DNA of 64,000 bases, from contig JAQWMQ010000008.1 in assembly GCA_029246705.1 (NCBI GenBank), positions 1 through 64,000 on the forward strand. The letters are read 5' to 3'. This DNA comes from Phycisphaerales bacterium. Its GTDB lineage: Bacteria > Planctomycetota > Phycisphaerae > Phycisphaerales > SM1A02. Of this stretch, positions 17,958 to 26,548 are shown piece by piece (the stretch's first letter is position 1; the number at the start of each line of letters is the position of its first letter). The position numbers were made by a program, and so were the translations under genes. The notes under the pieces are model-generated. The model searched no databases. It saw only the letters and a program-made list of their open reading frames with translations, and was not told the DNA's origin.

Positions 17958-20450
17958 ATGAACAACAGGTTCCACAGAGTGAGCATTGCCAGCCTCGCCG
18001 CAGCGGCCCTGATCACGACCGCCCCGGGTGCCGACCTGCCCGAGCCCGATCACCGGTTCGAGGAAGCCGTGGTCATCGGAAACGTCAGGAGCAACGGGAG
18101 AACCCCCGACCCTCGTGATGCGGTACAGGCACGGATCGTGCAGGGTGACTTCGAAGCACCACGAGCCGATGACGATTTCGAGCTGCCCGGTGGCGGTTCA
18201 CGTCGGTGGAACCGGATCGATGCCCAGGATGACGGCTGGATCAACGACCGGGCACTGAGAAACGGCTACGCCTTCAGTTCGTTCGAGTCGGAGGAACCCC
18301 GGATCATGCTCCTGGATGCCCGGGGTCATTCCATGGTCTTCGTGAACAACGAACCCCGGATCGGCGATCCCTACCGATACGGCAGCACCATCCTCCCGGT
18401 CGCGATGAGACCGGGTGCCAACGAGTTCCTCTTTCAGTGTGCGCGTGGCGGCGTGAAGGCGAACCTGCGTCCGCTTCCGAAGGACGCCGACGGCGAGGAC
18501 ATGGGGGTTTTCTTCCTTGAACGTGATGACACCCTTGCCGACGTGATCCGCGGACGAAACGAATCGCTCGAAATGGGCGTGATCGTGGTCAATGCGACTC
18601 GATCGCCGGTACGAGAGCTGATCAGGGTGCGGCGCGACGGACAGCTGGTCGAGCTCGGCGAGGCGGCCGTTCCCGCACTTTCCTTGCGGAAGGTCCCGCT
18701 GACCATTCCGGAGACGATGCTGAAAGCGTACGAGGGACAGGACACCATCGAGCTGGCCCTGGAAATCGATGGTGGTGACAGCAGGACCGTCGAACTGCAG
18801 GTCAAGGATGAGACTGCGAACCACAGGGTCGGCTTTCGAAGCAAGATCGATGACAGCGTTCAGTACTACGCGGTGAATCCGGCGGAGTCGACTGATTCCG
18901 GTACCCATGGTCTCGTGCTGAGCCTGCACGGAGCAGGCGTGGAGGCGGCGAGGCAGTCCGGGTGCTACGGGGCACGCACCTTCGCGACGGTGGTCGCCCC
19001 GACCAATCGTCGCAGCTTCGGATTCGACTGGGAGGACTGGGGTCGATGGGATGCCCTCGAGGTGATGGATCACGCCCGCGACCGCTATGAAACCGATGCT
19101 AATCGCCAATGGGTGACCGGTCACTCCATGGGAGGACACGGCACCTGGCAGCTGGGCGTTCTCTTTTCCGATCGCTGGGCGGCCGTCGCGCCCAGCGCCG
19201 GTTGGGTTTCGTTCTGGAGCTACGCACCCATTCGTCGATACCGGGAGAACGATCCGGTCGACCAGATGTTCCTTCGAGCGACCAGTTCGTCTCGAACCGA
19301 TCAATACCTTCAGAACCTCAAGGGCAGGGGTGTCTACGTTCTGCACGGGAGTTCCGACGACAACGTGCCGGTATCCGAAGCAAGGAGCATGCGCAGCGAA
19401 CTCGGGACTTTTCACGAGGACTTCGCCTACCACGAACGAAAGGGCGCCGGCCACTGGTGGGGAAACCAGTGTGTCGACTGGCCCCCGATGCTCCAGTTCA
19501 TGAACGAGCGATCCCTGTCTGATCCGGAGAGCATCGACGAGATCGATTTCATCACGCCATCGCCTTCGGTCTCGCCGGACTGTTCGTGGATTCGAATCCA
19601 ACAGCAGGCAAAGAGCATGGAACCGAGCCGGGTGAGGATCGCCCGGAACCGGTCCAACCGAACGATCACCGGATCGACGGAAAACGTGAAGATGATCACC
19701 CTCGACATCTCCGCCTTCGAGTCGGGAGAAACGATGACCCTGGACATCGACGACTCGAAGATCAGGCTGGAGGATGTCCCGGATGACGGCGAACTTCACC
19801 TTGAAGTCGATGAACTCGGTACCTGGACGACCATCGAGTCGATCAACCGGGAACACAAGCACCCGGACCGCTCCGGACCCTTCAAGGACGCCTTCCGCAA
19901 ACGAATGATCTTCGTGGTGGGCACGATGGGTGATGAGGAGGAGACCCGGCTCCTGCGCATCAAGGCACGCCTCGATGCCGAACAGTGGTGGTATCGAGGC
20001 AACGGAAGCGTGGACATCCTGGATGACCGGGCGTTCCTCGACCACCATGACTGGCGAAACGGTCGGAACGTGATCCTCTACGGCAACGCCGACACCAATG
20101 GGGCATGGGAAGCACTGGTCGATGACGAGGTTCGAGTCGATCGAACCGGCGTGGCGATCGGGGGCCGGCGCATCGAGGGCGATGGCCTCGGGGTGCTGAT
20201 GGTGCGTCCCATCAAGGGGGATTCCGATGCCACGGTCGCAGTTGTTGCCGGAACCGGCCAACGCGGCACCAGGCTGCTGCATACCATTCCATACTGGACT
20301 TCGGGTATCGGCTATCCCGACCTCACGGTCGTGGACGCGGGCATGCTCGAAGGTGACCAGGACTCGGTTCGTGCCGCAGGGTTCTTCGGGAACGACTGGA
20401 CCGTTGACGGAGGAGACGTCGTGATCAGGGGACAGACAGATGATGATTGA
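17958..20450 (+). CDS. Large secreted serine hydrolase, prolyl-oligopeptidase-like
   Basis: An 830-residue exported protein with signal peptide (SIASLAAAALITTAPGA). An alpha/beta-hydrolase domain sits in the middle: nucleophile Ser390 in WVTGHSMGGHGTW, acid Asp467 or 468 in HGSSDDNVP and His499 in GAGHWWG, which is the correct order and spacing. The N-terminal 280 residues form a beta-rich region containing GGGSRRWNRID. The C-terminal 280 residues form another beta-rich region of unknown role. Substrate could be a peptide or an ester (such proteins are often annotated as PHB depolymerase-like or S9 peptidase). The gene overlaps the next one by 11 bases. Confidence 0.75.
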   Translation: MNNRFHRVSIASLAAAALITTAPGADLPEPDHRFEEAVVIGNVRSNGRTPDPRDAVQARIVQGDFEAPRADDDFELPGGGSRRWNRIDAQDDGWINDRALRNGYAFSSFESEEPRIMLLDARGHSMVFVNNEPRIGDPYRYGSTILPVAMRPGANEFLFQCARGGVKANLRPLPKDADGEDMGVFFLERDDTLADVIRGRNESLEMGVIVVNATRSPVRELIRVRRDGQLVELGEAAVPALSLRKVPLTIPETMLKAYEGQDTIELALEIDGGDSRTVELQVKDETANHRVGFRSKIDDSVQYYAVNPAESTDSGTHGLVLSLHGAGVEAARQSGCYGARTFATVVAPTNRRSFGFDWEDWGRWDALEVMDHARDRYETDANRQWVTGHSMGGHGTWQLGVLFSDRWAAVAPSAGWVSFWSYAPIRRYRENDPVDQMFLRATSSSRTDQYLQNLKGRGVYVLHGSSDDNVPVSEARSMRSELGTFHEDFAYHERKGAGHWWGNQCVDWPPMLQFMNERSLSDPESIDEIDFITPSPSVSPDCSWIRIQQQAKSMEPSRVRIARNRSNRTITGSTENVKMITLDISAFESGETMTLDIDDSKIRLEDVPDDGELHLEVDELGTWTTIESINREHKHPDRSGPFKDAFRKRMIFVVGTMGDEEETRLLRIKARLDAEQWWYRGNGSVDILDDRAFLDHHDWRNGRNVILYGNADTNGAWEALVDDEVRVDRTGVAIGGRRIEGDGLGVLMVRPIKGDSDATVAVVAGTGQRGTRLLHTIPYWTSGIGYPDLTVVDAGMLEGDQDSVRAAGFFGNDWTVDGGDVVIRGQTDDD

Positions 20451-20841
20451 CCTGACGCTGAGCCTGGGCATCCTGCTGGGAGCCCTGGCCCTTGGTGCGG
20501 TTTGTCATGCGCTCGTCGGGTATGCGGGGCGAGCATGCCTGCTGGGCTGGATCATCCTCGAGGTGGGTCTCTGGAGTTGGTTCCTGATCTTCGATCCTGG
20601 CGTGATCTTCAAGTACACGCTGATCGCCACCGCCGTACCAGCCGCATTGCTCATGCTGCTGCTCGGACTGCCGTTCGAGCAGTTCAGGCGCAAGAGGATT
20701 CGCAGGGACGGCGCGGCGATCCGCAGCGAGGGGGGCTTTGCCTGTCCACACTGTGGTTGCGTCTACGACCGAGAACTCGAGGATGACCGATGTCCGGATT
20801 GCGGGGGCGCAGTCGACGGCGCACCGGGTATCCTCGGCTGA
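20440..20841 (+). CDS. Small membrane protein with C-terminal zinc ribbon
   Basis: A 133-residue protein with three hydrophobic helices in the first 85 residues ([51 protein letters not shown]), a basic turn (RRKRIRRDG) and a C-terminal zinc ribbon with CPHCGC and CPDCGG. The ribbon probably faces the cytoplasm given the basic stretch. It overlaps the hydrolase gene by 11 bases, so it is probably co-translated. I do not recognise a function. Confidence 0.72.
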   Translation: MMIDLTLSLGILLGALALGAVCHALVGYAGRACLLGWIILEVGLWSWFLIFDPGVIFKYTLIATAVPAALLMLLLGLPFEQFRRKRIRRDGAAIRSEGGFACPHCGCVYDRELEDDRCPDCGGAVDGAPGILG

Positions 20842-20915
20842 GTCACCGGTACCCGGAACACCGAGACGTTGATCGGCATGCCGCTCATCTTCAAGGTCAG
20901 TGGAAACAGGCCGTC

Positions 20916-21953
20916 ATGAGGATAGGTTCCCTCGAACTCGACACCCCCCTGCTGCTTGCGCCGATCGCCGGATATTGCGATCTGCCGTTTCGCATTCTCT
21001 GCCGCGAGATCGGCGGAGTGGGCATCGCCTACACGGATCTCCTGAATTGTCGCTCACTGCTGGCGGGCATTCCCAAGGCGCTCTACCTGGCCGCGACCAA
21101 CGATGAGGATCGCCCCGTGGGCATGCAGCTCTACGGCAACAGCGAGGATCCCCTGCCGGAAGCGGCGGTCTGGGCCGTGGACCACGGGGCACGAGTCATA
21201 GACATCAACATGGGGTGTCCCGTCGACAAGATCGCGAAGAAGAACGGTGGCTCATTGCTGCTGCGCGACTGCGTGTCGACGGTGCACCTGGTCGAGAAGA
21301 TCATCAGCGCGGTCGACCGACATACGGGGGGCCGCATACCGGTCACCGCGAAGATCCGCCTGGGATGGGACCCCGAACACCTGGTCGGCCCCAGGCTCAC
21401 CCGCGACCTGGAGGAAGCGGGCATCGCTGCAGTGACCGTTCACGGACGCACCACGGTGCAGAGATTCAGCGGAACGGCCGATTGGGAGGCGATCGGGGAA
21501 GTGGTCGCTGCTGTTCGTTCGATCCCGGTCATCGGCAATGGTGACGTGACCGAGCCGGAACACGTGACGGAACTGATGCGGATCTCGGGCTGCGACGGCG
21601 TGATGATCGGCCGCGGCGCACTGCGTACCCCATGGATCTTCGAACAGGCACGCGTTCTTCTGGAAACGGGAACGCCCGGACCGGAACCCTCTTTCAACGA
21701 GAAGTGTCGGATCATCCTCAGGCACATCGACCTGCTCGAAGCCCATGCACCCCGCAACCTCGGGGTGAAATCGATGCAGACCAGGATCAGCCGCTACGGC
21801 AAGACCATGGGTCACGTGAAACCGATGAAGGAGGTGGTGCGCACCGCCACGGACTTCGACACCATGAGACGGGCGATTCGTGCCTGGATCCTGCCGCACC
21901 GAGAGCACTTCTCGACGCTGGTCGATCGCGAGAATCATCTACAAGTGAGTTGA
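20916..21953 (+). CDS. dusB: tRNA-dihydrouridine synthase, DusB type
   Basis: A flavoenzyme that reduces uridine to dihydrouridine in tRNA. Length 345 residues, normal for DusB. Motifs: [15 protein letters not shown] at the start, [10 protein letters not shown] near 68, the catalytic Cys101 in NMGCPVDK with [10 protein letters not shown] following, [13 protein letters not shown] near 170, IGNGDV near 205 and [12 protein letters not shown] near 228. I start at the ATG at 20916 (CAGG five bases upstream); the upstream extension has no homology pattern. It ends four bases before the stop of the convergent scpB. Confidence 0.93.
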   Translation: MRIGSLELDTPLLLAPIAGYCDLPFRILCREIGGVGIAYTDLLNCRSLLAGIPKALYLAATNDEDRPVGMQLYGNSEDPLPEAAVWAVDHGARVIDINMGCPVDKIAKKNGGSLLLRDCVSTVHLVEKIISAVDRHTGGRIPVTAKIRLGWDPEHLVGPRLTRDLEEAGIAAVTVHGRTTVQRFSGTADWEAIGEVVAAVRSIPVIGNGDVTEPEHVTELMRISGCDGVMIGRGALRTPWIFEQARVLLETGTPGPEPSFNEKCRIILRHIDLLEAHAPRNLGVKSMQTRISRYGKTMGHVKPMKEVVRTATDFDTMRRAIRAWILPHREHFSTLVDRENHLQVS

Positions 21954-21957
21954 AGGG

Positions 21958-22632
21958 TCAGAGATCCTCGGACTTCGGCAGGTCCTTCAGGCTTCCAAGG
22001 CCGAAGATCTGCAGGAATTCCTTGGTGGTGCCATAGAGCATGGGGCGACCCAGCTCCTCGGCCCGTCCGACGATCCGGACCAGCCGTCGTTCGAGCAGGC
22101 CGCGCAACACCTCACCACAGGCCACGCCGCGGATCGCTTCCAGGTCGGCGCGGAGGACCGGTTGTCGGTAGGCGATGATCGCAAGGGTCTCGAGGGCAGC
22201 CGGCGTGAGCCGGGACATCTGTCGATCCCCCCGAAGTCGCGCAAGCACGTCGCCGTGTTCCGGCTGGGTCATCACCTGATGACCACCGGCGACCTGGACG
22301 ATTCGGAATGCCCGAGCGGTCTCCTCGTACCCAGCGTTCAGGCGACCGATGGCGCCACGGACCTGCTGGACCGGGGACAGACCGGGTTCACCGTCATCTT
22401 CGCTGCAATCATCTGCTTCACCCGCTTCATCGTCGTCTGCCTTGGTGGCGGAACGACGGGTGTCCTCGAGTTCGAGGATGCCGGCGATCTTCTGTTCGGT
22501 CATCGGCCTTTCGGCGACCAGCAACAGGGCTTCGATGGTGGCATCGAAGCCTTGGGGCAGCTCGGGGGCTTTGGAGTCCTCGGCCATCACTTCAACATCA
22601 TCCAGTGGAGTCTCGAGCATCACTTCTGTCAT
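21958..22632 (-). CDS. scpB: Segregation and condensation protein ScpB
   Basis: A 224-residue subunit of the SMC-ScpA-ScpB chromosome condensation complex. Two winged-helix domains are visible: IEALLLVAERPMTEQKIAG (residues 33-51) and SRLTPAALETLAIIAYRQPV (about 138-157), followed by RADLEAIRGVACGEVLR and a C-terminal IVGRAEELGRPMLYGTT signature. An acidic insert (about 60-85, ADDDEAGEADDCSEDDGEP) lies inside the first domain. No scpA or smc is in the window. Confidence 0.92.
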   Translation of the reverse strand: MTEVMLETPLDDVEVMAEDSKAPELPQGFDATIEALLLVAERPMTEQKIAGILELEDTRRSATKADDDEAGEADDCSEDDGEPGLSPVQQVRGAIGRLNAGYEETARAFRIVQVAGGHQVMTQPEHGDVLARLRGDRQMSRLTPAALETLAIIAYRQPVLRADLEAIRGVACGEVLRGLLERRLVRIVGRAEELGRPMLYGTTKEFLQIFGLGSLKDLPKSEDL

Positions 22633-22697
22633 CGGCCGTCCTGACCTTGATCCAGCAGAATTTCGTGCGCAGTTCCACGATCGAATCGGTCTGTGGT

Positions 22698-23126
22698 TCA
22701 GACGGACCCGGGTCGTGACGAGGTGGCCTGGGCAAGCGCGACCTTGGCGTTGGCCCGGGTCTGGCGGTGTTCGATCGCCTTGCGTTCGTTCAAGTCGGTG
22801 TGACCGGGTTCGACCGCGGCGGTGTTCGCCGACTGGAGGTCCTCCTGGGCTTCGGAAAGCGTCAGGTGATCGGCCGGAGTCACCGCATCAGAGAGCAGGG
22901 TGAGCACGTCATCCTGCATCTGGGCGAAGCCCCCATCGAGGAGGTAGAGCCGGGAGCCGCTTCCGAATTCGATGCGAAGGGATCCTGCCCCGACTTCCAT
23001 GAGGAAGGCGGAGGTGCCCGACATGACACCGACCTGGCCATCCCAGGCGGGGAAACTGACGTAGGAGACCGACTCGTCGAGGACGGATTCAGACGGGGTC
23101 ACGATCTGGCAGCGGAACTGGCTCAA
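22698..23126 (-). CDS. atpC: ATP synthase epsilon subunit
   Basis: A 142-residue F-type ATPase epsilon subunit. The N-terminal beta-sandwich has the family pattern (FRCQIVTPSESVLDE, then WDGQVGVMSGTSAFL and LYLLDGGFAQMQDD); the C-terminal part is Ala/Gln-rich helical, as in epsilon. It has no other atp gene near it: scpB follows on one side and the CYTH gene precedes on the other. It normally closes the atp operon, so either it has moved or this is a second copy. Confidence 0.88.
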   Translation of the reverse strand: MSQFRCQIVTPSESVLDESVSYVSFPAWDGQVGVMSGTSAFLMEVGAGSLRIEFGSGSRLYLLDGGFAQMQDDVLTLLSDAVTPADHLTLSEAQEDLQSANTAAVEPGHTDLNERKAIEHRQTRANAKVALAQATSSRPGSV

Positions 23127-23192
23127 GAAAAGGCTCCGAAAACGAGGAACTCGCGGGGGCGATGATAGTGACCGAAGGGGCTGGCGTCATCG

Positions 23193-23720
23193 TCAATCCG
23201 CGTTCTCCTCAGCTTCAGTCGAGATCCGTGCCCGGGCGAGCTCGTAGTTTCGAAAGGCGGGATCTTCAGTCACTTCCCTCAGAATCAGGGGTTGGAGCCA
23301 GACAGGGGGCTCCACGGGGGTGGCCGGGTCGGGCAGTTCCACTTCGGCCAGGACCAGATCCAGGTCGAGGAATTGATCGATCTCCCAGACGAGGTCACCC
23401 TCGAGCACGCGAAGACGGCGCTTGCGAATCCTGCGCCCGAGGGTCAACGGCCAGAGTTGCTCGAACTCCTGCTCGGTGATGGTGCGTTCATGCTCCTCGC
23501 GAACCAGTCCCATCCCCCGCTTGATGGTGTGGGTCAGGAAGACCTGCCCGTCCGGAAGTACGGTTCGGCGGATCCTCCCTTCCGGGCTGATTCCGGGGGT
23601 CGAGCCGGGAGATGGCACGAGATAGCCCTGTTCGATCTTCCAGACTTCGTGCTCGTGCGGGATCGGGGGCAGGTGCTTGATGAGGTAGACCCGTTCGACC
23701 TCGCGATGACCGCCGTTCAC
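23193..23720 (-). CDS. CYTH-domain (triphosphate tunnel) protein
   Basis: A 175-residue protein with a CYTH-like N-terminus (EVERVYLIKHLPP) and the alternating charged strands of the triphosphate tunnel fold (RIRRTVLPDG, THTIKRG, RRIRKRRLRV, VWEIDQFLD, LAEVELPD). CYTH proteins hydrolyse inorganic or organic triphosphates. The usual ExExK signature reads EVERV here, so the Lys is missing. The GTG start overlaps the stop of holB in GTGA, which fixes the start and implies coupling. Role beside a clamp-loader gene unknown. Confidence 0.78.
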   Translation of the reverse strand: MNGGHREVERVYLIKHLPPIPHEHEVWKIEQGYLVPSPGSTPGISPEGRIRRTVLPDGQVFLTHTIKRGMGLVREEHERTITEQEFEQLWPLTLGRRIRKRRLRVLEGDLVWEIDQFLDLDLVLAEVELPDPATPVEPPVWLQPLILREVTEDPAFRNYELARARISTEAEENAD

Positions 23721-24826
23721 GTGGCTGCTCCGGCCGGAACCAACACATCGACGAGCGAAGCGACCAGCCCGGCAAGCACCATCTTGCGATTGACGTTGGC
23801 TTCGATCTGCGACTCGGAAGCGGCCAGGATGTCGATTGCATTCGCCCAACGTTCGGATTCGAGCTCCCTTGAATCAACGACATCGAGCATGCGGCGACGC
23901 ATGAGGTTGGAGAGCAGTCCGATCAACAGCCCCGTCGCCCGCCGGCCGGCAGCCTGCTTGCTGGCAAGGGGATCCGCCTTTTCCGCGGCAACCGCGGAAG
24001 CCTCGATGCACCGTTCCATCTCCTCGGACATCGCGGTCGGGTACCCCCCCTGACCGAGTTCCTCGATCATGGGTGAAAACACGCGTGCCCATTCGTGCAG
24101 GCCCTCGTGGAGCGAAGCCATCGCCAGGCCGGGAGCGCCCTCGGCGAAGTCAACCGCCCACTCAAGGTCCTCCTCGACCACATCGAGGTCGAGACCGGCT
24201 CGCCAGAGGGCCATCGCCTCGGGCTCGAGCGGTGCGAACATGGCTGGTTGACAGCGGCTTCGAATCGTCGGAAGCAGGCGGTCGGCACGCGTGGTGACCA
24301 GGATGAACCAGGTGCGGGGTGGTGGTTCCTCCAGGGTCTTGAGCAGGAGGTTCTGGCCACGCTGGTCGATCAATTCCGCTTCATCGATGATGAAGACCTT
24401 GCCGGTCCCCTTGCTCGGCTTCATGTAGGCAGGTGCGTCGAAGGCGTGCCCTTCGACCTGCCCGCCGATGATCTGCTGACGAAGCACGGCCACGGGGATC
24501 GAACGCTGCTTGCGTTCCCTGACCTGTGGATCAGGAGACTCGAGCGCCTGTTCCTTTCGAACCACGTGGAAGTCGGGGTGGGTGCCTGCGGAGAAGAGTG
24601 CCCCTGAATCGGTGTCGGTCCTCGGACGAAACGACTGAACGTCCTCCGGACGGGTCTCCGGGTCGAGCAGCAACCCGGCCAGGAGTCGCGCTGCGGTGAA
24701 CTTGCCGACTCCGAAGGGACCACCAAAGATCCAGGTCGGCATCGATCGTGCACCCAGGATCGATGCCTTGAGGGTCTGCACCGTGCGTTCATGCCCGAAG
24801 AGCTGATTGGACGGAGGTCCGTTCAT
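23717..24826 (-). CDS. holB: DNA polymerase III delta' subunit (clamp loader)
   Basis: A 369-residue AAA+ protein of the replication clamp loader. Residues 8-30 carry LFGHERTVQTLKAS; Walker A is GGPFGVGKFTAAR near 35-47; an insert precedes Walker B KVFIIDEAELI near 142; then LLLKTLEEPPPRTWFILVT and the arginine finger/sensor TIRSRC near 188. The C-terminal third is helical. I start at ATG 24826, since the family begins close to the LFGHE motif. It is translationally coupled to the CYTH gene. The ten bases between it and the next gene upstream suggest one transcript. Confidence 0.9.
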   Translation of the reverse strand: MNGPPSNQLFGHERTVQTLKASILGARSMPTWIFGGPFGVGKFTAARLLAGLLLDPETRPEDVQSFRPRTDTDSGALFSAGTHPDFHVVRKEQALESPDPQVRERKQRSIPVAVLRQQIIGGQVEGHAFDAPAYMKPSKGTGKVFIIDEAELIDQRGQNLLLKTLEEPPPRTWFILVTTRADRLLPTIRSRCQPAMFAPLEPEAMALWRAGLDLDVVEEDLEWAVDFAEGAPGLAMASLHEGLHEWARVFSPMIEELGQGGYPTAMSEEMERCIEASAVAAEKADPLASKQAAGRRATGLLIGLLSNLMRRRMLDVVDSRELESERWANAIDILAASESQIEANVNRKMVLAGLVASLVDVLVPAGAAT

Positions 24827-24836
24827 GAGTGATCTT

Positions 24837-25697
24837 TCATCGGGGGACTTCGACGAGGAATGGCTTCTGGTTACGACCGGTTCGAGGGTCGAGCAGCGGT
24901 TCACCGTTGACCATCAGGTCAGGAAAGCGCCCCATCATCAGTTCTACCTCCGGCGCAAAGAGGGTACTCCTGGGATCGTAGGCGTCGGCCCCGAAGACGC
25001 CGACATTGACCGAGCTGAGCTTCATGCCCGAGTTATGGCTGAACCAGACGTCGAAACCCTGTTTTCTCAGGGCCTGGGTGAACCGCTCGGCGCTCGCGCG
25101 TGCCGGGCCGTAGTCCATCGAGGCATCGCCGAAGGTGCCCCACTGGGCGATCTGGAGCGAATAGACCGGATGGCGGGTACCCATCTGCTGGCGAAGGGTT
25201 CGCAAGTCGTGAGGATGAAGATCCGCGATGGTCTCGACCGTCGGACGAGCCGGAAGGGCTCTGGGGAAGGCCGGTATGCCATCACCAAGGGTGAGGGAAC
25301 GGATCAACTCCATGGAGCCTTTGAAATCAGCATCTGAAGGCGATTCGAAACGACCATAGAAGACTGCCGATCCGCTCTTGAGCCTTCCGATCCAGACGTC
25401 GTTGATTTCGGGGAAGCGCTCGACGATGTTCCCTTGGGAGCTTCGTGCGATCGCCTGGTGGTCGGAACCGGTGATCGTGACCAGCGCGATCGACCATTCC
25501 TTGGGGGCGGGGCGAGCTTCGACGGGGGCTGTTTTCGTCGCGCCACCCTCGGTGCCGAAAGCTTCCTCTCCAGGTTCGAACAACTGGGGATTGGTCGTCG
25601 GCGTCGGACTGGGCCCGCTTGGCGCGCAGCCGAACTGGACCTGCAGGGGAAAAACAAGAAAAATCAAAAAGCTCGAAGCGAGCCGCCAGTGAACCAC
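24837..25697 (-). CDS. Exported protein, probable lipoprotein, with SPOR-like repeats
   Basis: A 286-residue protein if it starts at the GTG at 25697. That start gives a basic N-terminus, a hydrophobic stretch (ASSFLIFLVFPLQVQF) and a Cys in QFGC, a weak lipobox. A longer reading from 25820 has no convincing start. The mature protein has a Pro/Thr-rich linker, then two similar segments (EWSIALVTITG near 65 and YSLQIAQWG near 180), each followed by an alpha-beta pattern that ends in QGFDVWFSHN. This resembles the SPOR fold, which binds septal peptidoglycan. It lies ten bases upstream of holB on the same strand. Confidence 0.6.
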   Translation of the reverse strand: MVHWRLASSFLIFLVFPLQVQFGCAPSGPSPTPTTNPQLFEPGEEAFGTEGGATKTAPVEARPAPKEWSIALVTITGSDHQAIARSSQGNIVERFPEINDVWIGRLKSGSAVFYGRFESPSDADFKGSMELIRSLTLGDGIPAFPRALPARPTVETIADLHPHDLRTLRQQMGTRHPVYSLQIAQWGTFGDASMDYGPARASAERFTQALRKQGFDVWFSHNSGMKLSSVNVGVFGADAYDPRSTLFAPEVELMMGRFPDLMVNGEPLLDPRTGRNQKPFLVEVPR

Positions 25698-26032
25698 GAA
25701 AGATCTTGTGAGTGATAAAAGGTCGCCATAGAAGGGCCTCGCATGCGATTTCCCGGACCCTCCGAAACAACCACACCTCAGGGCCACTTTCGGGGTGTCG
25801 TGGTGGTTCGAGCTATCCATGAATGAAATTCTCCAAATCAGGCTTGTGCAAGAGTTTACGCACTTTGCCCGTGTCGAGGCGACCGTTCAAGTATTTCAGC
25901 CTCCAGCGACGATAAGAATGGTGCAGGAGTTGAGCAATCCCGAACGTCCAGCTCAGCTCTCGTCCAACGCATGAATCTCTTTTTTTCGCGGTCTGCCCGT
26001 CAGGGTCTTCTCGCGTCCGGAGTCCTCCCCGA
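25698..26032. other. Intergenic region between lipoprotein and flgM-like genes
   Basis: These 335 bases have lower GC than the surroundings and no frame I can defend. They include a run of seven T at about 25980 and a possible flagellar-type promoter near 25887-25915, listed separately. A short minus-strand frame over 25813-26166 has no family features. Confidence 0.5.
25887..25915 (+). promoter_or_regulatory. Possible sigma-28-like promoter before the FlgM-like gene
   Basis: TCAAGTAT (6 of 8 matches to TAAAGTTT) and GACGATAA (7 of 8 to GCCGATAA) are 13 bases apart, two more than the usual 11. They lie 118 bases before the ATG at 26033. Weak, but fitting for an anti-sigma-28 gene. Confidence 0.25.
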
Positions 26033-26359
26033 ATGACTGACATCGGCCATATTGGATCCTCCCCAAACTCCCACAGCATCAGCAGTTTCGTTGCTCCAGG
26101 ACGCGTGGAGGAATCCAGCGCACCCAGCAGGGAATCAAATGAGGCTCGATCACGTGACGTCCACACGAATGATCGAGTTGAAATATCACCTCAAGCCAGA
26201 GAGCACGCCATGCACCTGCCCCGGATCAAGGCCCTCCCCGAGGTCAGAACCGAGCTGATCGCATCAGCCAAGGCGGCCATTGAGAGCGGAGCCCTGGATA
26301 CCCCGCAGAACCTCGAAATGGCGGTTGGAAACCTGCTTGACGAACTCGAGCAGCTTTAA
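26033..26359 (+). CDS. FlgM-like anti-sigma-28 factor
   Basis: A 108-residue, mostly disordered protein whose last 60 residues show the FlgM pattern: DRVEISPQAREHAMHLPRIK, LPEVRTELIASAKAAIESG and a C-terminal helix ending VGNLLDELEQL. FlgM holds sigma-28 inactive until the flagellar hook-basal body is built. No flagellar genes are nearby in the window. It stands alone, with a long upstream gap and a very strong terminator 28 bases downstream. The N-terminal 45 residues are Ser/Arg-rich. Confidence 0.72.
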   Translation: MTDIGHIGSSPNSHSISSFVAPGRVEESSAPSRESNEARSRDVHTNDRVEISPQAREHAMHLPRIKALPEVRTELIASAKAAIESGALDTPQNLEMAVGNLLDELEQL

Positions 26360-26386
26360 GCCAACGCTTGAATCCCAGATGAACGG

Positions 26387-26424
26387 ACAACGGGCTGCCC
26401 TCCCCAGCAGCCCGTTGTTCTTTT
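26387..26424 (+). terminator. Strong Rho-independent terminator after flgM-like gene
   Basis: ACAACGGGCTGC pairs perfectly with GCAGCCCGTTGT (12 bases, 8-base loop), then TCTTTT. Confidence 0.85.
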
Positions 26425-26485
26425 GTGGGCTGAAATCAAGGCACTGGCACCCTGGTTCGTACCGTTGGAATCCGTCATCTGCGTC

Positions 26486-26491
26486 TACACT
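26486..26491 (+). promoter_or_regulatory. Possible -10 box of amidohydrolase operon
   Basis: TACACT 57 bases before the ATG at 26549, which has its own AGGAG site. Confidence 0.4.
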
Positions 26492-26548
26492 CGATCAAGC
26501 GCCCCGCAATCAGGGCAGGATCGTGTTGAGTCACCCAGGAGCTGGATC

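Noticed and set aside
18198-20471. A 757-codon minus-strand open frame opposite the serine hydrolase gene
   Set aside because: High GC leaves few stops in antisense frames. The plus-strand protein has a signal peptide and a full catalytic triad, and the antisense one has no motif.
25813-26166. A 117-codon minus-strand frame before the FlgM-like gene
   Set aside because: No ribosome site, no recognisable pattern, and it overlaps the FlgM-like gene start.
26387-26424. Possible small RNA at the strong hairpin
   Set aside because: Position just after a stop codon with a T-run fits a plain terminator.
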